This document shows, in pieces, positions 8,224 through 15,448 of a stretch of 19,877 nt of DNA (its first letter is position 1; each line of letters starts with the position of its first letter). The stretch lies in assembly GCA_005879655.1 (NCBI GenBank), contig VBJK01000076.1, positions 954-20,830 on the forward strand, given 5' to 3'. A program made the position numbers and the translations under genes. Source of the stretch: Chloroflexota bacterium. GTDB taxonomy: Bacteria > Chloroflexota > Ktedonobacteria > Ktedonobacterales > Ktedonobacteraceae. Under the pieces are notes generated by a model. That model was not told where the DNA came from. It did no database searches and worked only from the letters and a program-made list of their open reading frames with translations.

Positions 8224-9813
8224 TTATTTCTCGTCAGATCTCGCTTCAACAGTACTAGCCACACCATTCGCCTTCGCACCGTTAGCAGGCTCGCCGTCCT
8301 TGCTGGAGAGGGCAGGAACATGGCTCATCAAGTCGCCGATACGTGTGCCGCTGAGTAGCTCAAAGAGCGCAGGCACTTGTGCTACCATATTCACTATATC
8401 GCCAGTCAAGCGGCTGGCACCAATGCTGTTGCCATCGCTACCGCTACCATTTGTTCCGGTAGAAATGATCGTCACTTTATCAACCTTGCTAAGTGGTTCG
8501 GCGATAGCACGGACAATTTCTGGCATCCCAGTGAGTAGCTTATCGAGCACAGCAGCCTGATTGTATTCATGAAACGCAGCAGCCTTAACCTTCATGGCTT
8601 CGGCTTCAGCTTCACCCTTGGCCCGAATGACTTCGGCCTCGGCAAGACCACGAGCACGGATAACTTCAGACTCTGAAAGACCTTGTGCCTTCTTCACTTC
8701 GGCTTCGGCAAAACCGCGCGCACGGTTGGCTTCCGCTTCACCGAAACCGCGCGCTTTCACAGCATCGGCCTGACCGTGTGCCTCCAGGATGAGGCGCTGG
8801 CGTTCGGCTTCCGCAGTGGTCTCGATACGACGCCGTTCGGCTTCCGCAGCCTTCTGGATTGTCGCTTGCAGTTCTAGTTCGCGGCGCTGGATTTCGGCCT
8901 GTTGCACTTTAATCTGCGCCTGCTTTTCAACCTCCGTCACTTTTACGGCTTCGGCTATGACCTGCTGTTGTGTGACATTGGATTGAATGTCATAGGCTTT
9001 GTCAGCTGTGGCTTGCTGCTTTTTCACTTCGGCCTCGAATTCGGCTTTTTTGAGGGCAAGGTTGCGCTGAGACTCGGCCTGCCAGGCGAGTGACTCGGTT
9101 TGAGCTTTTACGCGTTCCTGGTCGGCGCGTGCCCTGGCGACAGCAGCTTCGCGGGAGGCATTGGCTTGCTGAATCTGTGTATCGCGTTCTGCTAGCGCGG
9201 AGGCGATATCGGCTTCCTTGCGAATTTCGGCAATCTGTGGGCGGCCCATGTTGGTGATATAGTCGTTCTCATCGCGTACGTCTTTGATGGTAAATGAGAT
9301 AACTTCCAGACCCATTTTCTGCATATCGGGCGTGACGGTACGCAGCATCTTGCCACCAACGCTTTCAGGATCTTTGACCAGGTCCTCAACAGTCAACTGA
9401 CCCACGATACCACGCAGATGACCTTCCATGACTAGCCGAATGAGGTTTTCGCGTTCTTCCTGAGACTTGCTCAGAAATTGTTCTGCGGCTGTAGTGATGC
9501 TCTCATTATCTGAGCGCACCTTGATCTGGGTGACTGCCTCAACGTTCACTGAAACGCCCTGTGTTGTGTAGAGAGACTGACGTGGTGCAACGTCGAAAGA
9601 CATTAATTCAAGTGAGAACTCTTGCGCTCGCTGGTAGAGCGGGATCACGAAGTGCGCACCACCAGTAATGACGCGTGTCCCACCAGTACCGTAAACGATC
9701 AAGGCTTGGTTCGGACCAACTTTACGCAATAAATTGCCAATAAGACGTAGCAGGATAAGGACAACGGCTACCAAGAGTATGGCACCGCCGCCAAGGAGTG
9801 TTATGATGTCCAT
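8224..9813 (-). CDS. Flotillin-like SPFH-domain protein
   Basis: This 529-residue protein matches the flotillin (FloT/YuaG) layout: an N-terminal membrane helix (about 4-25), an SPFH/Band 7 domain (about 30-200; VGPNQALIVYGTGG, GGAHFVIPLYQRAQEFSLE), then a long Ala/Glu/Gln coiled coil to about residue 415, and a flexible tail. Flotillins scaffold membrane microdomains and affect the assembly of membrane complexes. The coiled coil includes five consecutive 11-residue repeats (about 350-405), such as RARGFAEAEVK and RARGLAEAEVI. The start has an AAAGGA site about 11 nt upstream. The NfeD-like gene lies upstream on the same strand with 98 bp between them; NfeD and flotillin genes are commonly paired. 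A REP-like hairpin sits in that gap. Confidence 0.93.
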   Translation of the reverse strand: MDIITLLGGGAILLVAVVLILLRLIGNLLRKVGPNQALIVYGTGGTRVITGGAHFVIPLYQRAQEFSLELMSFDVAPRQSLYTTQGVSVNVEAVTQIKVRSDNESITTAAEQFLSKSQEERENLIRLVMEGHLRGIVGQLTVEDLVKDPESVGGKMLRTVTPDMQKMGLEVISFTIKDVRDENDYITNMGRPQIAEIRKEADIASALAERDTQIQQANASREAAVARARADQERVKAQTESLAWQAESQRNLALKKAEFEAEVKKQQATADKAYDIQSNVTQQQVIAEAVKVTEVEKQAQIKVQQAEIQRRELELQATIQKAAEAERRRIETTAEAERQRLILEAHGQADAVKARGFGEAEANRARGFAEAEVKKAQGLSESEVIRARGLAEAEVIRAKGEAEAEAMKVKAAAFHEYNQAAVLDKLLTGMPEIVRAIAEPLSKVDKVTIISTGTNGSGSDGNSIGASRLTGDIVNMVAQVPALFELLSGTRIGDLMSHVPALSSKDGEPANGAKANGVASTVEARSDEK

Positions 9814-9882
9814 ATTAGTTAATTCCTTTACTTTTTAGAAAATTGATTATGACGTGTACTAGAGTGATTATTCGATTTTTTC

Positions 9883-9905
9883 GACGTAATAAATTGCGCA
9901 GCTAC
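9883..9905 (-). repeat. REP-like hairpin, family 2, degenerate copy
   Basis: On the minus strand this reads GTAG, then CTGCGCAATTTATTACGTC, matching the 15.4-kb repeats except for a few changes that weaken the hairpin. It lies in the 98-bp gap between the NfeD-like and flotillin-like genes, so it would be within their shared transcript. Confidence 0.6.
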
Positions 9906-9911
9906 GGCGCA

Positions 9912-10670
9912 TCATTCTGTTGAATTGTCGGCATTGGGCATGCTAAGTGGTTCATGCTGCTGCTCCTTTCTGCCAATAAAGCGATCCCAGGTATCGACCA
10001 CCGCAATGCCATCCTGGCTGTTGACCACTACAACGTCTTGGTCGCGTTCAATACGCCGTCCATCAACGCTGCGTGCAGGAATGCTCTTACGGAAACCGCC
10101 GGGTGAGATATAGATGATCTCGCCTACGCCGCCTTCTTGAATGCTGATGTTTACCTTTCCTAAGAGACCAGTGCGGTTGGAAATATCTTGCACTGTTGAT
10201 CCTTCGCTATTGGCAAACATGCGGCTCAGGAGCGAGAGGATAATTCCGGCAAATATCACACCACCCACAAGCGCCAGCACGACAGTAATCGGCAGTGCTA
10301 GTTGCGTTGTATTGTGGAAGAGGTAGCCGAAAAAGCCGAACCAGAGCAAGAAAAGGACGATAGCGGTCGGGTTTATATAGCCGAGAAACGTATTGGTATG
10401 GTTTGCTGTGGCTGGATGCCCTTTTAAGTCCTGTCCTGCATGATGGTGTGTATGTGCTGTTACGCTCTGCCCGGCGTGGGTATGGGCATGGACATGTGGA
10501 ACATGGGCACTGCTACCGAGCGGGAGCTGATGTAAGGCGCTATGCCCGACATGACTCATACCGTGACCATCACCCAGGTTGCCGAGTAGTACTACTGCCA
10601 GCAGGAAGAGTAGGCCAAAGAGAAAACAGCCAATGAATGAGAGCGAAAGCGGATCGGTTGCGATTAGCAT
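9912..10670 (-). CDS. NfeD-like membrane protein with histidine-rich loop
   Basis: This 252-residue protein has predicted membrane helices at about 10-30, 101-118 and 126-149. A soluble C-terminal domain of about 75 residues (about 160-235; GLLGKVNISIQEGGVGEIIY, GRRIERDQDVVVV) looks like the OB-fold of NfeD/YuaF proteins. NfeD proteins partner with flotillins, and the flotillin-like gene follows directly. The unusual part is the loop between helices 1 and 2 (about 36-91), which holds 15 histidines in 56 residues, including HVHAHTH and HTHHH. Such clusters often bind Zn, Ni or Cu, but metal binding here is inference. There is no ClpP-class protease domain, so this is a short-form NfeD. The start is supported by AAAGGAG about 9 nt upstream. 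No clear promoter was found in the 10671-10840 gap. Confidence 0.85.
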   Translation of the reverse strand: MLIATDPLSLSFIGCFLFGLLFLLAVVLLGNLGDGHGMSHVGHSALHQLPLGSSAHVPHVHAHTHAGQSVTAHTHHHAGQDLKGHPATANHTNTFLGYINPTAIVLFLLWFGFFGYLFHNTTQLALPITVVLALVGGVIFAGIILSLLSRMFANSEGSTVQDISNRTGLLGKVNISIQEGGVGEIIYISPGGFRKSIPARSVDGRRIERDQDVVVVNSQDGIAVVDTWDRFIGRKEQQHEPLSMPNADNSTE

Positions 10671-10845
10671 GAGCTATGCTCCTTTAATCTTGGAAACATC
10701 AGGTTGTCCATTAATATAGACGAGGGACAGGCGTAAAATTACAAACTCACTAGCAACGGGATCAGATCCGTTTCGTCTTTACCTCGCAGGCGAGCTGTGA
10801 TGGCTTAATGATACCATGCTGTATGGTCTTTCTTCCTTGTGGAAA

Positions 10846-10886
10846 GAGAAACAGCCTGGACTCTCCCACCGAAGAGTACCAGGCTG
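10846..10886 (-). terminator. Rho-independent terminator of the HTH-TPR gene
   Basis: Read on the minus strand, CAGCCTGG-ACTCT style arms (10873-10886 with 10852-10864) pair over 13 bp with one bulged base, with a short loop, and are followed by TTTCTCTTT. It sits about 20 bp after the stop of the HTH-TPR gene. Confidence 0.75.
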
Positions 10887-10906
10887 ATCTTATGCACTGT
10901 TGATGA

Positions 10907-12175
10907 TCATTCACTGGGGGGTATACTCAGCAGGTAGTCAAGTCGTGCGATATCAGGGCTATCCTTGTAGGGACTCTGTTTTAGCTGCTGGTAGATGTTT
11001 ACTATGTTAGCGATAGTGACCTGTAAGTTGATTTTTTGAGCACATTCAAGCGCATATTCTGCTAATTTTGCCGCTCTTTCATACTTGCCAGCATTTAGGT
11101 AAGCACGAGCTTGCAGGCTAGCTGTCATCGCTTGAGAACGCAAAGACGCAGATTTAATATCAATGAGCTTTAACTCATTGACTGCATCCCGATTGCGTCC
11201 TGCCTGAATAAGCGCTACTGCTTTATGACGGTGGTAATCGTGCAGATGAACCATCAAGAAATGAGGGTCTTCTTCAACATGACCAGCTCTGATTATTTTC
11301 CCTGCTTGATCAATAAGTGCTAGTGCTGTTGTCTGCTTCTCTGTTTGTTTCTCTTTGTGCAATTTTGCTGCTCGTGCAAGTCTATCTCCTGCCTCAAGGA
11401 GAATAGAGGCAGTGAGATTATAGGGCAGGTTTTTATATTTTTGTGCCTGTTCAAAATCATCTACTGCCTTCTCAATACCTCCTGCATAGGGGTACATCCA
11501 ACCTCGCCGTTTGAAGGTGAGCGCAATTAACTCTTCATCCATCAACGCTTCTGCAAAGAACAGTGCTTTATCCAGATGGTCAATAGCCTCATCGTACCTT
11601 CCCTGGTCAAACAAGATCCGTGAGACAAACTGATGATAGCGATACAACAATGTTTGTATCTGATCTTTTCCTTCTTTGACATGCGGTAACTCACGGTAAA
11701 GCGCGTCCAGTCTTAAAAACGTATCAGTTATTGCACTGTGGGCAGCACGGGAATAATATGTTTGCCAGTAGATAGCAAGCTGATCGCTGTATTCTTCTGG
11801 ATCAACAACTAACTTGTGTCCTGTATAAGAGGAGGTGGAAATAACGACGGTGTTATTTGCCTGCTGGTATTTTTCCAACAGTACGTGTACTTCTTTTTCA
11901 GTAGTGATGCCTAACAAGATAGGGGGAATATCCAGCAATTGGCTCAAGAATTGCCGTCTTTCATACGTTAGGCCAACATCTCGGTTTTCCATGTCTCTGA
12001 CAGTTTGCTCTGTGAATCCTAGCACCGTTGCTAGATCTTTTTGCGTCCACGCCTTACCTTTTTCGTTCATCTTTTTCTCGCGGTAGTACTTAACAACGTG
12101 CCCTGCTCTAGGAAAGAATTGACCCTTTCTTAGAGTGAAGGCATCGGGATAGCCAAGGAGAATCCACCAATACAT
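10907..12175 (-). CDS. Helix-turn-helix (XRE-type) regulator with TPR repeats
   Basis: The 422-residue protein has an XRE-type helix-turn-helix near residues 27-75 (WTQKDLATVLGFTEQTVRDMENRD; recognition helix around TEQTVRDMEN). The rest is all-helical and TPR-like (about 165-400), for example QGRYDEAIDHLDKALFFAEAL and AGKYERAAKLAEYALECAQK. Proteins of this plan usually bind DNA and sense a peptide or protein through the TPR part. The start has GGGA about 8 nt upstream. It diverges from three small plus-strand genes across a 406-bp gap holding operator-like repeats, suggesting that it controls them or itself. A terminator follows the gene. What it senses is unknown. Confidence 0.85.
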   Translation of the reverse strand: MYWWILLGYPDAFTLRKGQFFPRAGHVVKYYREKKMNEKGKAWTQKDLATVLGFTEQTVRDMENRDVGLTYERRQFLSQLLDIPPILLGITTEKEVHVLLEKYQQANNTVVISTSSYTGHKLVVDPEEYSDQLAIYWQTYYSRAAHSAITDTFLRLDALYRELPHVKEGKDQIQTLLYRYHQFVSRILFDQGRYDEAIDHLDKALFFAEALMDEELIALTFKRRGWMYPYAGGIEKAVDDFEQAQKYKNLPYNLTASILLEAGDRLARAAKLHKEKQTEKQTTALALIDQAGKIIRAGHVEEDPHFLMVHLHDYHRHKAVALIQAGRNRDAVNELKLIDIKSASLRSQAMTASLQARAYLNAGKYERAAKLAEYALECAQKINLQVTIANIVNIYQQLKQSPYKDSPDIARLDYLLSIPPSE

Positions 12176-12262
12176 GCTCTTTCCCTTTCAGTAATAAAAA
12201 TGATAACACAAATGGAGAGACGTAACCGCTTGCTATCATATCATCCACCCGTAAAAAAGTTC

Positions 12263-12279
12263 CATAAGTTAAACTTATG
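12263..12279. promoter_or_regulatory. 17-bp palindrome, possible operator
   Basis: CATAAGT and ACTTATG flank a 3-nt centre, forming a perfect palindrome about 90 bp upstream of the HTH-TPR start. The size and symmetry suit a dimeric HTH regulator. Binding is not shown. Confidence 0.4.
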
Positions 12280-12301
12280 CAAAAGGCAAACTTTCGCAAA
12301 A

Positions 12302-12340
12302 GCCAAATTTGCTCAATAGGGTTACTATTGCCAAATTTGC
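12302..12340. promoter_or_regulatory. Paired 11-bp direct repeats, possible operator
   Basis: GCCAAATTTGC occurs twice, 28 bp apart start to start, each copy near-palindromic around AAATTT. The second copy overlaps the proposed -35 element of the three-gene operon, where a bound repressor would block polymerase. Confidence 0.4.
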
Positions 12341-12366
12341 CGCTTCTTTACTGCTTGCTAGATAAT
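12337..12366 (+). promoter_or_regulatory. Candidate promoter of the three small genes
   Basis: TTGCCG (12337-12342) and GATAAT (12361-12366) are separated by 18 nt. The inferred transcript would have a leader of about 205 nt before the first gene. The match to consensus is moderate. Confidence 0.35.
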
Positions 12367-12581
12367 AGAGTACCTTTATTCTCGATGTACTGCTTTCCAA
12401 GAGGCGGTTGGTTGAGGGGGAACAACCAGTGGCCATCTCTGACAGCTCAGTTGCCAGTACATTGGACGCGGGCTGGACAATGCGCCCATTTATTTGTCCG
12501 GCTCGTGTTTCCCCCGCGATATGAGTGAGGGAGGATATCAGTACGTTGAGCCATTACGACGCTTGAGAAAAGGAGTGTATT

Positions 12582-12833
12582 TTGAGCAACGAAGTAACAG
12601 TGGCCAGACACTATGAAGGCATGGAGAAAAAGGTGAAAGAGCTAGCCAAGATATTGCATGATGCTCTTGACCTGACGAAACAGCTTGCATCTGGCATGGT
12701 TGTCAGTAGCAACTGGGTGGTTGCGCGAGATAGTTTGATCGTTGAAGCAAGGATAGCTCCAGCCTCAGTTGAGGACGACGCTTCCTCAATAACGACGAAG
12801 GATGGACATGAGCTTACCACAGCCGGAATGTAA
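12582..12833 (+). CDS. Hypothetical 83-residue protein, first of three-gene unit
   Basis: I do not recognise this protein. It starts with TTG, chosen because AAAAGGAG lies 6 nt upstream; the next in-frame ATG has no such site. The sequence is soluble: a helical, charged first half (MEKKVKELAKILHDALDLTK) and an Ala/Ser/Asp-rich second half. It contains no cysteine and no membrane segment. Its 3' end overlaps the next gene by 26 nt in another frame, pointing to translational coupling. The divergent HTH-TPR gene may regulate it. Confidence 0.6.
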   Translation: MSNEVTVARHYEGMEKKVKELAKILHDALDLTKQLASGMVVSSNWVVARDSLIVEARIAPASVEDDASSITTKDGHELTTAGM

Positions 12834-13080
12834 AAGCGAGGTAGCTCTGCTTCTCGCACGGATCGAAGCCGAATATCAGGGCGCTACCAACGGCCTAAAC
12901 GGCCTGTCTTCTGGGAGCGCTAAGCATGAGGTGATTACCTCGAAAATGGAACGCGTTGCAGGTTATAGTGAACAGTTAAAAACGCTCGTAGGGGAAGATC
13001 AGGCAATACGGCTTACAGTAGAGGCCATGAATCGTGCTGGCAGTACAACGAGAGCAGATTCCTCAACTAGTCAGGCATAG
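12808..13080 (+). CDS. Hypothetical 90-residue helical protein, second of three-gene unit
   Basis: This protein is not recognised by name, although the opening EVALLLARIEAEYQGATNG resembles small proteins common in Ktedonobacteria (recollection, not a search). It is soluble and mostly helical, with a Ser/Thr-rich tail. The ATG at 12808 is preferred over 12802 because AAGGA then stands 5 nt upstream; from 12802 there would be no room for a binding site. It overlaps the first gene by 26 nt, and the third gene starts 12 bp after its stop. Confidence 0.65.
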   Translation: MSLPQPECKSEVALLLARIEAEYQGATNGLNGLSSGSAKHEVITSKMERVAGYSEQLKTLVGEDQAIRLTVEAMNRAGSTTRADSSTSQA

Positions 13081-13092
13081 TGAGGAGAGTCT

Positions 13093-13545
13093 ATGAAAAA
13101 GTCGCAGCACAGGAGAAGTGGCGCATACAGGCAAGGTTCAACGGAGAACCTTCGCGTTCCACTCCTCGTTTTTACGCCTGATGAATTATCTTTATTTGAT
13201 GATGCGATAAATCTGCTTCGGGTAGTAGCCTCTGCTCAATCAGAGGCAATGCCTACTGTCAGCGAAATATTATCATTTGCAATCCGCACCCAACAAAAAC
13301 TTGCAGACATGCAAAAGCACATGGGAGAAATGTTTATCTTTCAAAACAACGATTACGTGGTGCTGAACACGGCTCTCTTAGTTTTCATTCAAGTTATACG
13401 TTTAATGCCTCAGCTACTATCTGATGAATTGGATAAGCCGCTAACTGAGACGAGGTTAGTTGCACTAGGAAAGAAACTTTCTCTCGCTCTGCGAGAGAGC
13501 TTTCCCTGCTCCGATATGCAGATAAAGAGCACATTGCATGACTAA
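13093..13545 (+). CDS. Hypothetical 150-residue helical protein, third of three-gene unit
   Basis: No family is recognised. A basic N-terminus (MKKSQHRRSGAYRQ) precedes an all-helical body (about 25-140) with a moderately hydrophobic helix around NTALLVFIQVIRLMPQLL, probably buried rather than membrane-spanning. A GAGGAG site lies 6 nt before the ATG, the best of the three genes. The basic head could contact nucleic acid or acidic membranes, which is speculative. A hairpin follows the stop codon and may end the transcript. Confidence 0.65.
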   Translation: MKKSQHRRSGAYRQGSTENLRVPLLVFTPDELSLFDDAINLLRVVASAQSEAMPTVSEILSFAIRTQQKLADMQKHMGEMFIFQNNDYVVLNTALLVFIQVIRLMPQLLSDELDKPLTETRLVALGKKLSLALRESFPCSDMQIKSTLHD

Positions 13546-13550
13546 GCTTA

Positions 13551-13584
13551 GAAGCGCCCCTAGCCCAAAGCCAAGGGGCACTTC
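13551..13584. terminator. Hairpin between convergent genes, possible bidirectional terminator
   Basis: GAAGCGCCCCT (13551-13561) pairs with AGGGGCACTTC (13574-13584) over 11 bp including one G-U pair, with a 12-nt loop. It sits between the stop of the third small gene and that of cysS. There is no long T-tract on either side, so termination may be incomplete. Confidence 0.55.
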
Positions 13585-13585
13585 A

Positions 13586-15061
13586 CTAAACGAGTTCAGT
13601 CCCCTTCGCCGTATCGCGTACCTCAAAGCCCAAGACTTTGAGCTGTGCGCGCAACTGATCAGAGCGTTGCCAATTTTTTGCGGCACGTGCTTCATCACGT
13701 TGACGAACGAGCGCCAGCACCTCATCACTAATCGTGCGTGGTGTTTTTGCCAGAACTTTATCGAGACCCAGGCCCAGGATGCGGTCAAAATCGAGCACGA
13801 GGTGACGGCGCTCGGCAGGCGCGATCTTATTGTTGCGTGCAGCCTCGCGTGTGATGCTGAGTGCAGTGGGCAGGTCCAGATCGTCGTTGATGGCTTGATG
13901 GAACGCCTCACGAGTACGCTGAGCTTCTTCAGACCATGTGGCGGGAGCTGTGGGCTGGCTGACGGGTAGGGACATGAGATCGGCCCGCAGGTGCTTGAGA
14001 CCATTCTGTGCTGCCGTAATCGACTCATCGGTAAAATTGAGCTTAGAGCGATAATGAGCGGTCAGTAGCAAGTAGCGAAATGCCAGGGGATCAATCCCAT
14101 CCTCTTTGAGTGTGCTCACGAGAATGACATTGCCTTTCGAGCGGGACATCTTGATGCCCTCGCCTTCATTGTCATCCGTATCGCCTGTCACCTTCATTTT
14201 GCGGTTGCCGATAATCAAAAACTCGCCATGCATCCAGAACTGTACAGGCTGCTTGCCCGTCACGCCCTGGCTTTGTGCAATCTCGTCCTCGTGGTGTGGG
14301 AAGACCAGATCGATACCGCCAGTGTGAATATCAAACTGCTCACCAAGGTACTTAAGAGACATGGCAGAGCACTCGATATGCCAACCTGGAAAGCCAGTTC
14401 CCCATGGGCTAGGCCAGTTCATCTGCCGTGTTTCATCACCGTATTTCCAGAGTGCAAAGTCCTCTGGAGCCTGTTTATCCTCGGCAACCTCCATCTGTAC
14501 ACGTCCATGGCCACCAGCGCGCAGATGCTCAATAGTATTGCCTGAGAGGGTTCCATAGCTGGGAAAACGGTTGACTGCGTAGTAGACATTGCCATTGACC
14601 TGGTATGCTAAGCCACGCTCAATGAGCTGTGCCGTCATCTCTTGCATCTCGCTAATGTGGTCGGTCGCGCGCGGGGTGAGATGTGGAGGGAGAATGTTCA
14701 GTTCTGCTGCATCGCGCATATACTGCTCTGCATAGTGAGATGCAATCTCGTAAGCCGAGCGGCCAGTTGTACGCGCTTCATGTTCTAGCTTGTCCTCTCC
14801 GCTCTCCTCCGCATCGTTTTGCAAGTGACCGACATCGGTGATGTTACGTACAAGGTAGACATCATAGCCATTATATGCAAGCATGCGGCGTAACCAGTCC
14901 GTCATCAGGAAAGTACGGAAGTTGCCGATATGGATGTCTTTATAAACAGTAGGGCCGCAGGAGTAAATGGTCACGCGTGGTGGTGCCAGCGGTGTGAATA
15001 GATTTTTACTTCTCGTCAGTGTATTGTATAGGTAAACTGCTTTAGTCGAAACCGTAGACAT
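13586..15061 (-). CDS. cysS: Cysteinyl-tRNA synthetase
   Basis: CysS charges tRNA-Cys with cysteine using ATP, in the cytoplasm. The class I signatures are HIGN (44-47) and KMSRS, in the usual order. Zinc-site residues are visible: C35 in SCGPTVY, the cysteine in HIECSAM, and the histidine pair in FPHHEDE. The length of 491 residues is slightly above the usual 460-470, and a C-terminal anticodon-binding region is present (QRDEARAAKNWQRSDQLRAQ). The start at 15061 is chosen over an upstream one at 15097 because AAGGAG lies 9 nt before it; the upstream choice has no site and adds 12 residues. A strong promoter and a leader of about 290 nt lie upstream (separate entries). Confidence 0.97.
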   Translation of the reverse strand: MSTVSTKAVYLYNTLTRSKNLFTPLAPPRVTIYSCGPTVYKDIHIGNFRTFLMTDWLRRMLAYNGYDVYLVRNITDVGHLQNDAEESGEDKLEHEARTTGRSAYEIASHYAEQYMRDAAELNILPPHLTPRATDHISEMQEMTAQLIERGLAYQVNGNVYYAVNRFPSYGTLSGNTIEHLRAGGHGRVQMEVAEDKQAPEDFALWKYGDETRQMNWPSPWGTGFPGWHIECSAMSLKYLGEQFDIHTGGIDLVFPHHEDEIAQSQGVTGKQPVQFWMHGEFLIIGNRKMKVTGDTDDNEGEGIKMSRSKGNVILVSTLKEDGIDPLAFRYLLLTAHYRSKLNFTDESITAAQNGLKHLRADLMSLPVSQPTAPATWSEEAQRTREAFHQAINDDLDLPTALSITREAARNNKIAPAERRHLVLDFDRILGLGLDKVLAKTPRTISDEVLALVRQRDEARAAKNWQRSDQLRAQLKVLGFEVRDTAKGTELV

Positions 15062-15352
15062 CAGCGTAATCTCCTTAAAAAAAGGTGTATATGTCAAGCG
15101 TGGACGTGTGTATGAGAAAGTGCTTAAAAAGTGTATGGTAAGAGGTAGCTCAGGCGGAGAGGCGTGCTACAAGCAACGGGATTAGTACGTGTAGGAGCGC
15201 ACGTCATTCCATCTACAGAGAGCTGAGCTACCCGTATTACCTCTGTAGATGTGAAGACAGGTACAATGATGCTTTTGATAACGCAAACTGTTCTCCATTA
15301 ACCACCCAGCTTTGTGCAAAAAAAGAGTTGTGCCGACAAGCATAAATATTGC
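15062..15352 (-). promoter_or_regulatory. Long structured 5' leader of cysS
   Basis: On the minus strand, 11-nt arms 15241-15251 and 15210-15220 are perfectly complementary (S1). Within the S1 loop, GGTAGCTCAG (15223-15232) is complementary to CTGAGCTACC (15144-15153) downstream (S2). An outer GGTAA/TTACC pairing (15237-15241 with 15137-15141) extends S2 and shares one base with S1. The two stems are interlocked: either mutually exclusive or a pseudoknot. A T5 run follows S2. No T-box consensus was found. The leader also contains a short open frame (separate entry). Regulation of cysS by this leader is inference. Confidence 0.5.
15182..15343 (-). CDS. Possible cysS leader peptide (53 codons)
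   Basis: An ATG lies about 9 nt after the expected cysS transcription start, with no ribosome binding site, so translation would be nearly leaderless. The frame encodes 53 residues, including cysteines at 27, 29 (HHCTCLH) and 43. The Cys29 codon is 5 nt before the 5' arm of S1. A stalled ribosome there would cover that arm, the usual arrangement of attenuation. However, an open frame of this length can arise by chance. Confidence 0.25.
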   Translation of the reverse strand: MLVGTTLFLHKAGWLMENSLRYQKHHCTCLHIYRGNTGSSALCRWNDVRSYTY

Positions 15353-15358
15353 TAGTGT

Positions 15359-15387
15359 AGTATAGCATATATCTGTGGCAGTGTCAG
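15359..15387 (-). promoter_or_regulatory. Strong promoter of cysS
   Basis: On the minus strand, CTGACA (15382-15387) and TATACT (15359-15364) are exactly 17 nt apart, and the TGC before the -10 makes an extended -10 element. Each hexamer differs from consensus at one base. The inferred start is near 15352. Confidence 0.75.
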
Positions 15388-15448
15388 CTAGCGCCGTATG
15401 TTAGGGGTGCACGTCAATGTTCTGCGCGCGAGCTGTGCGTGTAACGAT

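Larger units (their letters stand above)
12176..12581. other. Divergent intergenic region with operator-like repeats
   Basis: This 406-bp gap separates the HTH-TPR gene from the three-gene operon. It holds a 17-bp palindrome (12263-12279), two direct copies of GCCAAATTTGC (12302-12312, 12330-12340), a candidate plus-strand promoter (12337-12366), and an inverted repeat GCTGGACAA/TTGTCCGGC (12472-12480 with 12494-12502, one G-T pair) in the leader of the small genes. I see no convincing coding sequence here. Confidence 0.5.

Noticed and set aside
12277..12528. Plus-strand 83-codon open frame
   Set aside because: It begins inside the operator-like repeats, has no ribosome binding site and a protein sequence of no recognisable kind.
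15137..15251. tRNA-like D-arm sequence (TAGCTCAG) on both strands upstream of cysS
   Set aside because: No anticodon stem, T-arm (GGTTC) or acceptor pairing follows on either strand. The match is explained by the S2 inverted repeat.
15062..15352. T-box riboswitch in the cysS leader
   Set aside because: A synthetase gene makes it tempting, and GGGTGGT occurs at about 15299-15306, but the ACCGCG half of the motif and a recognisable stem I are absent.
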